Positions 17,984 to 26,742 of a stretch of 44,896 nucleotides of DNA are shown one piece after another. Numbering within the stretch: the first letter of the stretch is position 1; each line of letters opens with the position of its first letter. Source of the stretch: Kineococcus rubinsiae (GTDB lineage: Bacteria; Actinomycetota; Actinomycetes; Actinomycetales; Kineococcaceae); NCBI RefSeq assembly GCF_011839805.1, contig NZ_VWPY01000036.1, positions 1 through 44,896 of the forward strand, read 5' to 3'. The notes under the pieces were generated by a model, which was not told the origin of the DNA, did no database searches, and saw only the letters and a list, made by a program, of their open reading frames with translations. A program made the position numbers and the translations under genes.

Positions 17984-18029
17984 CTACGTCGACCTTACAC
18001 GAACTACGGATCTGCGTAGTCTCTACGCA
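17984..18029 (+). promoter_or_regulatory. Promoter and operator of the ArsR-type regulator
   Basis: CTTACA (17994-17999), 17 bp, then TAGTCT (18017-18022) forms a good -35/-10 pair, with the start point predicted at about the ATG at 18029. A perfect inverted repeat TGCGTAG-TCT-CTACGCA spans 18013-18029, covering the -10 and the start. Further CTACG copies are at 17984 and 18004. The layout suggests a leaderless, self-repressed gene. Confidence 0.7.
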
Positions 18030-18514
18030 TGGACGACGAACGCTGGCGACTGTTGGAGAAGCGGCTCGACGCCCTCGAGGCGCGCGTCGCCGACGGTGAG
18101 GACCCCCGGCTGCGCGACGACTTCTGGGCGCTGACGGAGCTGCGGCGCCGCGCGGAGGACCGCTCCGCCGTGCTCTTCACGGGGTCCGTGACGCTGCCGG
18201 CCGGGGGGCACTACGAGTGGCAGGAGACCGTCCCGACGGCCCCGATGCTGGACGCCGACCTCACCGACGTCGTCGGCGCGCTGTCCGCGCTCGCCCACCC
18301 CGTGCGCCTGCAGCTGCTGCGCGGCGTCCTCGCCGGCCGGCACACCGTCGCGGAGCTCTCCGAGGGCCTCGGCACGTCGGGGCAGCTCTACCACCACCTG
18401 CGCCAGCTGGTCGCCGAGGGCTGGCTCACGGCGTCCGGGCGCGGCCTCTACGCCGTCCCGCCGGAGCGCGTCGTCCCGCTCCTGACCCTGCTCGCCGCCG
18501 CCGGACTGAGGTGA
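18029..18514 (+). CDS. ArsR-type winged-helix transcriptional regulator
   Basis: A 161-residue protein. An N-terminal stretch of about 35 residues (RWRLLEKRLDALEARVA) looks like a short coiled coil. The C-terminal half is a winged helix: ALSALAHPVRLQLLRGVLAG, recognition region HTVAELSEGLGTSGQLYHHL, wing VAEGWLTASGRGLYAV. No metal-binding Cys pair is present, so it is not a classic metal sensor. The ATG has no ribosome site and lies at the predicted transcription start. The gene precedes the serine-hydrolase gene by 3 bp and probably controls it and itself. Confidence 0.85.
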   Translation: MDDERWRLLEKRLDALEARVADGEDPRLRDDFWALTELRRRAEDRSAVLFTGSVTLPAGGHYEWQETVPTAPMLDADLTDVVGALSALAHPVRLQLLRGVLAGRHTVAELSEGLGTSGQLYHHLRQLVAEGWLTASGRGLYAVPPERVVPLLTLLAAAGLR

Positions 18515-18517
18515 CCC

Positions 18518-20092
18518 GTGACCCTGCCTGAGACGTCCTCCGGCACCCGCACGACGCCGCCCCCCGGCCGACCGCCGCGGCTCCGGCTGCCCCGGCCGAC
18601 GCGGCGCGCCTGGGTGGTGTCCGCGCTGGTGGCGCTGCTCGCCGCCGCCCTCGCCGTCCCCGCGCTCCCACACGCACCGGCCCTCAGCGCCGACAGCACC
18701 GGGGACCCGGCCCTGGTCCAGCGGCTGCGGGCCGCGGCGGGCGACGGCCCCGTGCAGGGCCTCGCGGCGGTGACGGGCCGCGGGGGCGAGACGACCGCGG
18801 CCGCCGCGGTCGGTCGCGCCGACGCCCGCCCGGGCCGCGAGCGGCCCCTGACGACCGCCACGCCGCAGGAGATCGGCTCGGTCACCAAGTCCCTCACCGG
18901 CCTCCTCCTCGCCGACGCCGTCGAGCGCGGCGAGGTGCAGCCCTCCACCACGCTGGGCGAGGTCCACCCGGACGCGGGCCTGCCCCCCGAGGTCGCGGCC
19001 CTCACCCTGGACCAGCTCGCCACCCACACCTCGGGGCTGCCGTCGCTCACCGGCGGTCGCCTCGTGCGGGGCCTGCTGGCCAACGTGACCCACGGCAACC
19101 CCTACGCGGGCCAGACGCCGGACGGCGTCCTCGACGAGGCCGCCTCCACGCGGCTCCGGAAGGACCCGGGGGAGTACCGCTACTCCAACCTCGGCGCCTC
19201 CGTCCTGGGCCACGCCCTCGCGACGCGCGTCGGGGTGCCCTACCCCGAGCTGCTGCGCTCGCGCGTCCTCGAACCCCTGGGGATGGCGGACACCGCGGCC
19301 GCCCCGTCCCGGCCGCCCGCGGGCGCGGCCCACGAGGTCGCCGCCAACGGCGCCGCCGCGACGCCCTGGCTCTCCGCGGGCGGCGCACCCGCGGGGACGG
19401 GCGTCTGGTCCACGGCCGACGACCTCGGCCGCCTGCTCGCCGCCGTCGCGGACGGCACCGCGCCCGGTCTCGCGGCCACCGGCCCCCGCACGGGCGCGGG
19501 CCAGGAGGACCTGCGCACGGGCTGGGGCTGGCTGACCTACGAGCGCGACGGCCGGACGCTGCTGCTGTTCAACGGCCGCACCGGCGGCGGGGTCTCCTCG
19601 ATCGCCCTCGACACGGGTTCGCGCGAGTGGGCCGCGGTCACGGCCCCCTCCACCGCCGAGACCCAGACCGTCGCGCTGGGCCTGCTCGGGGTGCGGATGA
19701 GCCAGCCGGTCGCGGACCGCTCGTGGCGGAGCCTGCCGGTGCTCGTGACCGTGCTCCTCCTCCTGCTGCCCCTGTCGAGCCTGGCGACCGCGCTGCGCCG
19801 CAGCGTGTCCCGGTCCGGGAAGCTCCCCGACCGGCTCGGGGTGCCCACCGAGGCGCTGTCGCTCGCGGCCGTGCTGGTGCTGGCGCGCGCCCTCGGCGCC
19901 TGGCAGGTCGTGCCCGCGTCGACGTGGCTGCTCGCGGTGGCCGTCGCGGCGCTGGCGCTCGCCCTGGCGGCGGCGCGCTGGCGCTCGCTGGCGTGGCCCG
20001 GCGAGCACGCCGCCCGCCGCTGGCTGGGGGCCGGGGCGGGGGCGGCCGTGAGCGTCGCCGTCGTGGCCGCGGTGCTCACGGGGGCGTCCTGA
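18518..20092 (+). CDS. Membrane-anchored serine hydrolase (class C beta-lactamase/PBP fold)
   Basis: A 524-residue protein. An N-terminal hydrophobic segment (about 30-51) anchors or exports it. The catalytic domain shows Ser121-x-x-Lys124 (GSVTKS), Tyr222-Ser-Asn (YRYSNLG) and, instead of KTG, an NGRTGGG motif, as in many PF00144 esterases and D-aminopeptidases. The C-terminal 120 residues hold about four hydrophobic segments (roughly 410-430, 445-465, 470-490 and 503-522). The active site would face outward. The substrate is unknown: it may be a peptide or ester hydrolase and need not destroy antibiotics. GTG 18518 follows the regulator by 3 bp. Confidence 0.85.
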   Translation: MTLPETSSGTRTTPPPGRPPRLRLPRPTRRAWVVSALVALLAAALAVPALPHAPALSADSTGDPALVQRLRAAAGDGPVQGLAAVTGRGGETTAAAAVGRADARPGRERPLTTATPQEIGSVTKSLTGLLLADAVERGEVQPSTTLGEVHPDAGLPPEVAALTLDQLATHTSGLPSLTGGRLVRGLLANVTHGNPYAGQTPDGVLDEAASTRLRKDPGEYRYSNLGASVLGHALATRVGVPYPELLRSRVLEPLGMADTAAAPSRPPAGAAHEVAANGAAATPWLSAGGAPAGTGVWSTADDLGRLLAAVADGTAPGLAATGPRTGAGQEDLRTGWGWLTYERDGRTLLLFNGRTGGGVSSIALDTGSREWAAVTAPSTAETQTVALGLLGVRMSQPVADRSWRSLPVLVTVLLLLLPLSSLATALRRSVSRSGKLPDRLGVPTEALSLAAVLVLARALGAWQVVPASTWLLAVAVAALALALAAARWRSLAWPGEHAARRWLGAGAGAAVSVAVVAAVLTGAS

Positions 20093-20144
20093 GTCGGCTC
20101 CCCGCCGGCCTGCCGTCCGGCCCCGCCGTGGGAGGGTCGGGACC

Positions 20145-21035
20145 GTGGACGGGACGGGCACCGCGGTGCGCACGCTGCTGGGCACCGCGACCGACCGGCT
20201 CGCCGCGGCGGGCGTGCCCAGCCCGCACGCCGACGCGGAGGTCCTCCTCGCCCACGCGCTCGGGGTCGAGCGGTCCCGGCTGGGCGTGCTCGCGGCCCTC
20301 GGGCGCGACGTCGAGCCGGCCGTCGCCGCCCGGTTCGCGGCCCTGCTCGAGGAGCGCGCCGACCGCGTCCCCCTGCAGCACCTGACCGGGCGCGCGGGCT
20401 TCCGCGAGCTCGACCTCGCGGTCGGGCCGGGCGTGTTCGTGCCGCGGCCGGAGACCGAGGGCGTCGCCCAGCTCGCCGTCGACGAGGCCCGGCGCCTCGC
20501 CGCGCAGGGCGGGCGGCCCGTGGTCGTCGACCTCTGCACGGGCTCCGGCGCGATCGCGCTGGCCGTGGCCGCCGAGGTGCCGGGCGCCCGGGTGCACGCC
20601 GTCGAGCTGGACCCGCTGGCGCACGCGTGGGCGCAGCGCAACGCCGAGGAGACCGCCGCCCGCCTCGGCGCGCAGGTCGACCTGCGCCTGGGGGACGCCG
20701 CCACGGCGTTCGGCGACCTCGACGGCGGGGTCGACGTCGTCGTCAGCAACCCGCCCTACGTCCCGCCGGGTGCGGTGCCGCAGGAGCGCGAGGTCGCGGA
20801 GCACGACCCCGAGGTCGCGCTGTACGGCGGCGGGGACGACGGCCTTGAGGTGCCGCGCCGCGTCGTGGCCGCCGCGGCCCGCCTGCTGCGGGCGGGCGGG
20901 CTCGTCGTCGTGGAGCACGCCGAGGTCCAGGAGGCCGGTGCCCGGCGGATGTTCGACGCCGCGTCCTGGGCAGACGTGGAGAGCCACCGGGACCTGACGG
21001 GGCGTCCGCGCTCGACCACCGCCCGTCGCCGCTGA
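20145..21035 (+). CDS. prmC: Release factor glutamine N5-methyltransferase
   Basis: A 296-residue SAM methyltransferase that methylates the Gln of GGQ in release factors. The signature NPPY is at residues 202-205 (VVSNPPYVPP), motif I is VVDLCTGSGAIALAVA, and the N-terminal helical domain carries VPLQHLTGRAGFRELDL and FVPRPETE. The GTG start has GGGAGGG upstream. Separation from prfA by two unrelated genes is unusual for the region. Confidence 0.97.
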   Translation: MDGTGTAVRTLLGTATDRLAAAGVPSPHADAEVLLAHALGVERSRLGVLAALGRDVEPAVAARFAALLEERADRVPLQHLTGRAGFRELDLAVGPGVFVPRPETEGVAQLAVDEARRLAAQGGRPVVVDLCTGSGAIALAVAAEVPGARVHAVELDPLAHAWAQRNAEETAARLGAQVDLRLGDAATAFGDLDGGVDVVVSNPPYVPPGAVPQEREVAEHDPEVALYGGGDDGLEVPRRVVAAAARLLRAGGLVVVEHAEVQEAGARRMFDAASWADVESHRDLTGRPRSTTARRR

Positions 21036-21114
21036 GCCGGCCCGCCCCCTCCCGGACCCGCCGGGAGCACCGGGTGCGGGTCCGACTCCGCCCGGCGGTG
21101 GGACACTGCCTCGT

Positions 21115-21867
21115 GTGAGACCCCCCTTCCCGTGCGCCGACCCGAAGCAGCGCGAGCGCGGCCTGGCCGCCGCGCACAGCGCCGTCCAGCGCGGTGAGGT
21201 CGTCGTGCTGCCGACCGACACCGTCTACGGCCTGGGCGCCGACGCCTTCTCGCCCGCCGCGGTGCGCCGGCTGCTCGAGGCCAAGGGCCGCGGGCGCGAC
21301 ATGCCCCCGCCCGTGCTGGTGCCCGACGTGCGCACCATCGACGGCCTCGCCTCGGCGATCCCCTTCGCGGTGCGCGAGCTGGTCGACGCCTTCTGGCCCG
21401 GCCCGCTGACGATCGTGTGCCGCGCGCAGGCCTCGCTGAACTGGGACCTGGGCGACACCCACGGCACGGTCGCGCTGCGCATGCCGCTGCACCCGGTCGC
21501 CCTGGAGCTGCTGACCCGCACCGGCCCGATGGCCGTCTCCAGCGCCAACCTGACCGGCCGCCCGGCCGCGACGACCGTCGAGGAGGCCGTCGAGCAGCTC
21601 GGGGAGTCGGTCAAGGTGTTCCTCGACGGCGGCCCGAGCCCGCGCGGGCTGCCCTCGACCATCGTCGACGCCTCCGACGGCGGGCTGCGCGTCCTGCGCG
21701 TCGGCGCCCTCAGCGAGGACGAGCTCCGCCTCGCCGTCCCCAAGGGCTGGCGCGAGGAGCCCGAGCCCGCTGCGGAGCCGGTGGGGGAGGCCGTCCCGCA
21801 GGAGGAGCAGGAGCCGCCCGCGCACGAGGCCGGCGAGCGCGCGGACTCCGGGGCCGCGGGCGGATGA
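21115..21867 (+). CDS. tsaC: Threonylcarbamoyl-AMP synthase (Sua5/YrdC/YwlC family)
   Basis: A 250-residue protein that makes threonylcarbamoyl-AMP for the t6A37 modification of tRNA. The YrdC core is visible: VVLPTDTVYGLGADAF near the N-terminus, FWPGPLTIV, and SSANLTGRPAATT. The core ends at about residue 200; the last 40 residues are Glu/Ala-rich tail, and there is no Sua5 C-terminal domain. The GTG start was chosen to keep the N-terminal CADPKQRERGLAAA segment; GACACT 7 bases upstream may be a weak -10. The stop overlaps the next start (ATGA). Confidence 0.95.
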   Translation: MRPPFPCADPKQRERGLAAAHSAVQRGEVVVLPTDTVYGLGADAFSPAAVRRLLEAKGRGRDMPPPVLVPDVRTIDGLASAIPFAVRELVDAFWPGPLTIVCRAQASLNWDLGDTHGTVALRMPLHPVALELLTRTGPMAVSSANLTGRPAATTVEEAVEQLGESVKVFLDGGPSPRGLPSTIVDASDGGLRVLRVGALSEDELRLAVPKGWREEPEPAAEPVGEAVPQEEQEPPAHEAGERADSGAAGG

Positions 21868-23072
21868 GGGCCTACCTGCTCGTCATCGTCGTCGCCGCCG
21901 CGGTGACGTACCTGACGACCCCCCTGGTCCGGCGGCTCGCGCAGCGGGTCGGTGCGATGACGCCGCTGCGCGACCGGGACGTGCACTCCGTCCCGGTGCC
22001 GCGGATGGGGGGCGTGGCGATGCTGCTCGGCGTGGGCGCCGCGCTGCTGGTCGCGAGCAGGACCCCGTTCCTCTCCCGCGTCTTCGAGACCCGCCCGGGG
22101 CCCCTGTGGGTGCTCGTCGGGGCCGTCATCGTCTGCGCGGTCGGCGTCGCGGACGACATCGTCCAGCTCGACGCCGTGACCAAGCTCGCGGGGCAGGTGC
22201 TCGCGGCCGGGATCATGGGCTGGCAGGGGGTGAGCCTGCTGCAGCTGCCCGTCGCCGGGGTCACGCTGCTGAGCCCGCAGATGATGATGCTCATCACGGT
22301 CCTGGTCGTCCTCGTCGCGGTCAACGCCGTCAACTTCATCGACGGCCTCGACGGGCTCGCGGCCGGCATCGTCGGCATCGGCGCCATCGCGTTCTTCCTC
22401 TACTCCTACGCGCTGCAGCGCGGCGCGGCCCCCGACGACTACTCCTCGCTGGCGACGCTGATCGCGGCGGTGACGGTGGGCTGCTGCGTCGGGTTCCTGC
22501 CCCACAACGCCCACCCCGCCCGCATCTTCATGGGCGACTCGGGGTCGATGCTGCTGGGCCTGCTGCTGGCCTCGGCGACCATCGCGGCCACGAGCACGGT
22601 GGACCCCGAGGTCGTGGCCGCGGAGAAGATCGTCCCGGCCTTCTTCCCGCTGCTGCTGCCGGTGGCGGTGCTGCTGATCCCGCTGGGGGACATGCTGCTC
22701 GCCGTCGTGCGCCGCACCCGGGCCGGCACCGCGTTCTGGCACCCCGACAAGAAGCACCTGCACCACCGGCTCATGCGGATGGGGCACTCGCACGGGGTCG
22801 CCGTGCTGGTCATGTACTCCTGGGCCGCCTTCCTCAGCTTCGGCGCCGCGGCCTCGGCGTTCCTGCCGCTGCCGCAGGCGCTCGGCGTCGCCGTGGCGGC
22901 CGGCTGCGTCGTCCTCGCCTTCACGTTCGGGCCGCTGTACTGGCGCCGCTCGCACCGCACCGCGGCCCCCGCACCGGGGCCCGTCGCGGGGGCCCGTCCC
23001 GGCGCGCCGACCGCGGTCGGGGAGGGTCCGGCGACCTCGCCGGAACCCTCCTCGGAGGCCTCGCGCACCTGA
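21864..23072 (+). CDS. wecA: Polyprenyl-phosphate N-acetylglucosamine-1-phosphate transferase
   Basis: A 402-residue integral membrane enzyme of the MraY/WecA family with about ten hydrophobic segments. The catalytic signature NFIDGLDGLAAG begins at Asn157; other family blocks are VPRMGGVAM, VGVADDI, GFLPHNAHPARIFMGDSGSM and the cytoplasmic HPDKKHLHHRLMRMGHSH. It transfers a GlcNAc-1-phosphate group to decaprenyl phosphate to begin cell-wall linker or glycan synthesis (family knowledge). The hydrophilic Pro/Ala tail after about residue 355 is extra. The ATG overlaps the tsaC stop. Its place just before the atp operon is conserved in Actinobacteria. Confidence 0.95.
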   Translation: MRAYLLVIVVAAAVTYLTTPLVRRLAQRVGAMTPLRDRDVHSVPVPRMGGVAMLLGVGAALLVASRTPFLSRVFETRPGPLWVLVGAVIVCAVGVADDIVQLDAVTKLAGQVLAAGIMGWQGVSLLQLPVAGVTLLSPQMMMLITVLVVLVAVNAVNFIDGLDGLAAGIVGIGAIAFFLYSYALQRGAAPDDYSSLATLIAAVTVGCCVGFLPHNAHPARIFMGDSGSMLLGLLLASATIAATSTVDPEVVAAEKIVPAFFPLLLPVAVLLIPLGDMLLAVVRRTRAGTAFWHPDKKHLHHRLMRMGHSHGVAVLVMYSWAAFLSFGAAASAFLPLPQALGVAVAAGCVVLAFTFGPLYWRRSHRTAAPAPGPVAGARPGAPTAVGEGPATSPEPSSEASRT

Positions 23073-23107
23073 GCCGGGGCGAGTCCGACGGAGCGTAGGA
23101 CTTCCCG

Positions 23108-23127
23108 TTCGTGATAGCTTTCACGAA
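23108..23127 (+). promoter_or_regulatory. Inverted-repeat promoter before the ATP synthase operon
   Basis: TTCGTGA (23108-23114) and TCACGAA (23121-23127) form a perfect 7-bp inverted repeat. Its 6-bp centre is TAGCTT, a TANNNT -10 preceded by an extended TG at 23112-23113. A start near 23127 would give a leader of about 90 nt. The -35 is weak, as expected for an extended -10. A protein binding the repeat would block the promoter. Confidence 0.5.
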
Positions 23128-23216
23128 GTCTCCCCGACCCCCTCGCGTGTGGTCGGGTGGCCGCCGACGAGCCGACATCCCCTCGGACGACCCGCCGACG
23201 ACAGAGAGCAGTTCCC

Positions 23217-23678
23217 GTGAGCGACAGCGATGCCGGTACCCAGGTGGAGACCGCCTACCGGTCCCTCCTGCGCCGTGCCCTGCTGGCCGGCGGAGCGGCG
23301 GCCGTGGTGTGCGCGGTGGTCTTCGCCCTGACGGGCGGCGGCTCGGGCCTCGTCTCCTCCCTGCTCGGGTCGGTCATCGTCCTGCTGTTCTTCGGCCTGC
23401 GGCTGCTCGTGATGCGCCGCACCGCGCGCTCCAACCCGCAGCTCGTCCTGGCGGTCGCGCTGGGCGTCTACACCGGCAAGATCGCGGTGCTGGGCGTCGC
23501 GATGATCCTGCTGACGCGCATCTCCTGGGTGGACGGCCCGGCCCTCGGCCTGTCGGTCATCATCACGGCCGTCGTGTGGCTGGCCGCGGAGATGCACGCC
23601 TTCGTCAAGCTCCGCATCCCGGTGTTCGCCGCGGCCGCGTCCGAGCGCACGCCCCCCGCCGGCGGGGGGGAGTCGTGA
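23217..23678 (+). CDS. AtpI-like small membrane protein of the ATP synthase operon
   Basis: A 153-residue protein with four hydrophobic segments (about 25-44, 48-68, 80-102 and 108-127), matching in place and size the unnamed membrane protein found before atpB in actinobacterial atp operons. Such proteins are thought to help F0 assembly or magnesium supply, but that is not shown for this one. GTG 23217 (VSDSDAG) was chosen because AGAGAG lies upstream; the frame extends to 23157 without support. The stop overlaps the next start as GTGA. Confidence 0.75.
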   Translation: MSDSDAGTQVETAYRSLLRRALLAGGAAAVVCAVVFALTGGGSGLVSSLLGSVIVLLFFGLRLLVMRRTARSNPQLVLAVALGVYTGKIAVLGVAMILLTRISWVDGPALGLSVIITAVVWLAAEMHAFVKLRIPVFAAAASERTPPAGGGES

Positions 23679-23941
23679 GTCGTTCCACTGCTAGCGTTCA
23701 GCTCGCCATGACCGCCGACCCCACTCCCGACCCGACGCCGGACGCCGAGGACCGCGGGCGCCTGGAGGAGTCGCGGGCGTGGAACATCCCGTCCTACCTG
23801 CTGGCGGGCGTGCTCGGCTTCGGTGGCCTCGGCTGGCTCCTCGACCACCTGCTCGGCACCGACTTCATCGTCGGGATCGGCATCGTGGGCGGGATGGCGC
23901 TGGCCGTCTACTACGTGTGGTTCCGGTACGGTACGCCGTGA
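23675..23941 (+). CDS. AtpZ/AtpI-type F0F1 assembly protein
   Basis: A protein of 88 residues from GTG 23675, or 77 from ATG 23708. It has two hydrophobic segments (PSYLLAGVLGFGGLGWLLDH and FIVGIGIVGGMALAVYYVWF) joined by a short LLGTD loop, the layout of AtpZ/AtpI proteins that accompany F-type ATP synthases. GTG 23675 has a GGGGGAG run close by and overlaps the previous stop. ATG 23708 lacks a ribosome site but has TAGCGT 10 bases upstream, so a second near-leaderless start is possible. Confidence 0.75.
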   Translation: MSRSTASVQLAMTADPTPDPTPDAEDRGRLEESRAWNIPSYLLAGVLGFGGLGWLLDHLLGTDFIVGIGIVGGMALAVYYVWFRYGTP

Positions 23942-24032
23942 CGGCCGCAGAGATCACCCTCGAGGTCGTCTGTTCGAGCGCTCTCGCGTCGACGACCCGT
24001 TCCCACGATGACGTTCGCACGGAGGAGTACAC

Positions 24033-24833
24033 GTGAGCCTCGGACTGCTGGCCGCTGCAGGCGGTGAGGAAGGCTTCACCGCCCCCGGTTCGCCCGACTT
24101 CTGGCAGCCCCTCTTCGGCACCAGCGGGGCCCTCGCGGTGACCCGGCCGGCCATCGTCCTGGTGATCTCCGCGGTCATCATCATGGTCGTGCTGTCGGTC
24201 GCGACGCGGCGGCTGAGCATCGTCCCCGGCAAGGGGCAGATGCTCACGGAGGCCACCTACGGGCTGGTCCGCAACTCGATCGCCCGGGACATCATCGGGT
24301 CGAAGGACTTCCTCCGGTTCGTGCCGCTGCTGTTCAGCTGCTTCACGCTGATCCTGCTGAACAACCTCTTCGGCATCATCCCGTTCTTCCAGTACCCGAC
24401 GATGGCGCGCATCGCGTTCCCGCTGGTGCTGGCCCTGGTGATCTTCGTGGTCTACCACTACCTCGGCATCAAGCGCCGCGGTCTCGGTGGCTACCTCGGC
24501 AGCCTGCTGCCGCCGGGCCTGCCGGGCTGGATCAAGCCGCTCGTCTTCGTGCTCGAGCTGATCACGTACTTCATCACCCGCCCCGTCACGCTGGCGCTGC
24601 GTCTGTTCGGCAACATGTTCGCCGGGCACCTGCTGCTGCTGCTGTTCATCACGGGCGGCGAGTACATGCTCCTGCACTCCGGGAGCCTCGGGCTGCAGAT
24701 CTTCTCCATCCCCACCTTCGGCATGGGCGTCGTGATGACGGTCTTCGAACTCCTCGTCGAGTTCCTGCAGGCCTACATCTTCACGCTCCTCGCCGCCCTG
24801 TACATCGCCGGCTCCCTCGCCGACGAGCACTGA
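24033..24833 (+). CDS. atpB: ATP synthase F0 subunit a
   Basis: A 266-residue integral membrane subunit that forms the proton half-channels. The essential arginine is Arg190 in VTLALRLFGNMFAGH; the last helix pair carries FELLVEFLQAYIFTLLAALYI. Five to six membrane segments are visible. The GTG start has GGAGGAG upstream. It is the first of eight structural genes in the order B-E-F-H-A-G-D-C. Confidence 0.98.
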   Translation: MSLGLLAAAGGEEGFTAPGSPDFWQPLFGTSGALAVTRPAIVLVISAVIIMVVLSVATRRLSIVPGKGQMLTEATYGLVRNSIARDIIGSKDFLRFVPLLFSCFTLILLNNLFGIIPFFQYPTMARIAFPLVLALVIFVVYHYLGIKRRGLGGYLGSLLPPGLPGWIKPLVFVLELITYFITRPVTLALRLFGNMFAGHLLLLLFITGGEYMLLHSGSLGLQIFSIPTFGMGVVMTVFELLVEFLQAYIFTLLAALYIAGSLADEH

Positions 24834-24882
24834 CCCAACCCTCAAGCCAGGACCGTCACCGGTCCTGAAACGAAAGGAATGA

Positions 24883-25098
<216 letters not shown>

Positions 25099-25143
25099 GC
25101 CGACGACCCCCACTCAGCGAGACAACGCCCCTGTGAGCTCTGA

Positions 25144-26558
<1,415 letters not shown>

Positions 26559-26571
26559 GGCCCGTCCCTCC

Positions 26572-26694
26572 CGCGCACGCTGTGCGCGAACCGCCCGCGC
26601 TCCGGTCGACCGCCCTCCCGAGGGCGGGGGATGATGGGGTGCAGGCACGCGAACGACACCGCCGCTCGGCGGTCCGGACCCCGGTCCGGGACCG
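26572..26694 (+). promoter_or_regulatory. Three successive hairpins between atpH and atpA
   Basis: Within the 184-bp gap lie CGCGCAC-GCT-GTGCGCG (26572-26588), CCGCCCT-CCCG-AGGGCGG (26610-26627), and a 10-bp stem with one bulged G and loop CCCG (26670-26694). Other gaps in the operon are only 34-58 bp or overlap. The hairpins could protect or process the mRNA or reduce read-through. A GAAGGAGAG ribosome site for atpA follows at about 26724-26732. Confidence 0.65.
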
Positions 26695-26742
26695 AGCACC
26701 CGAACGAGACGGCAGTACCCGAGAAGGAGAGCAGGGCATCCC

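Noticed and set aside
18518-20092. Antibiotic-degrading beta-lactamase
   Set aside because: The fold fits PF00144, but the third motif and C-terminal membrane region match esterase/peptidase relatives; resistance cannot be claimed.
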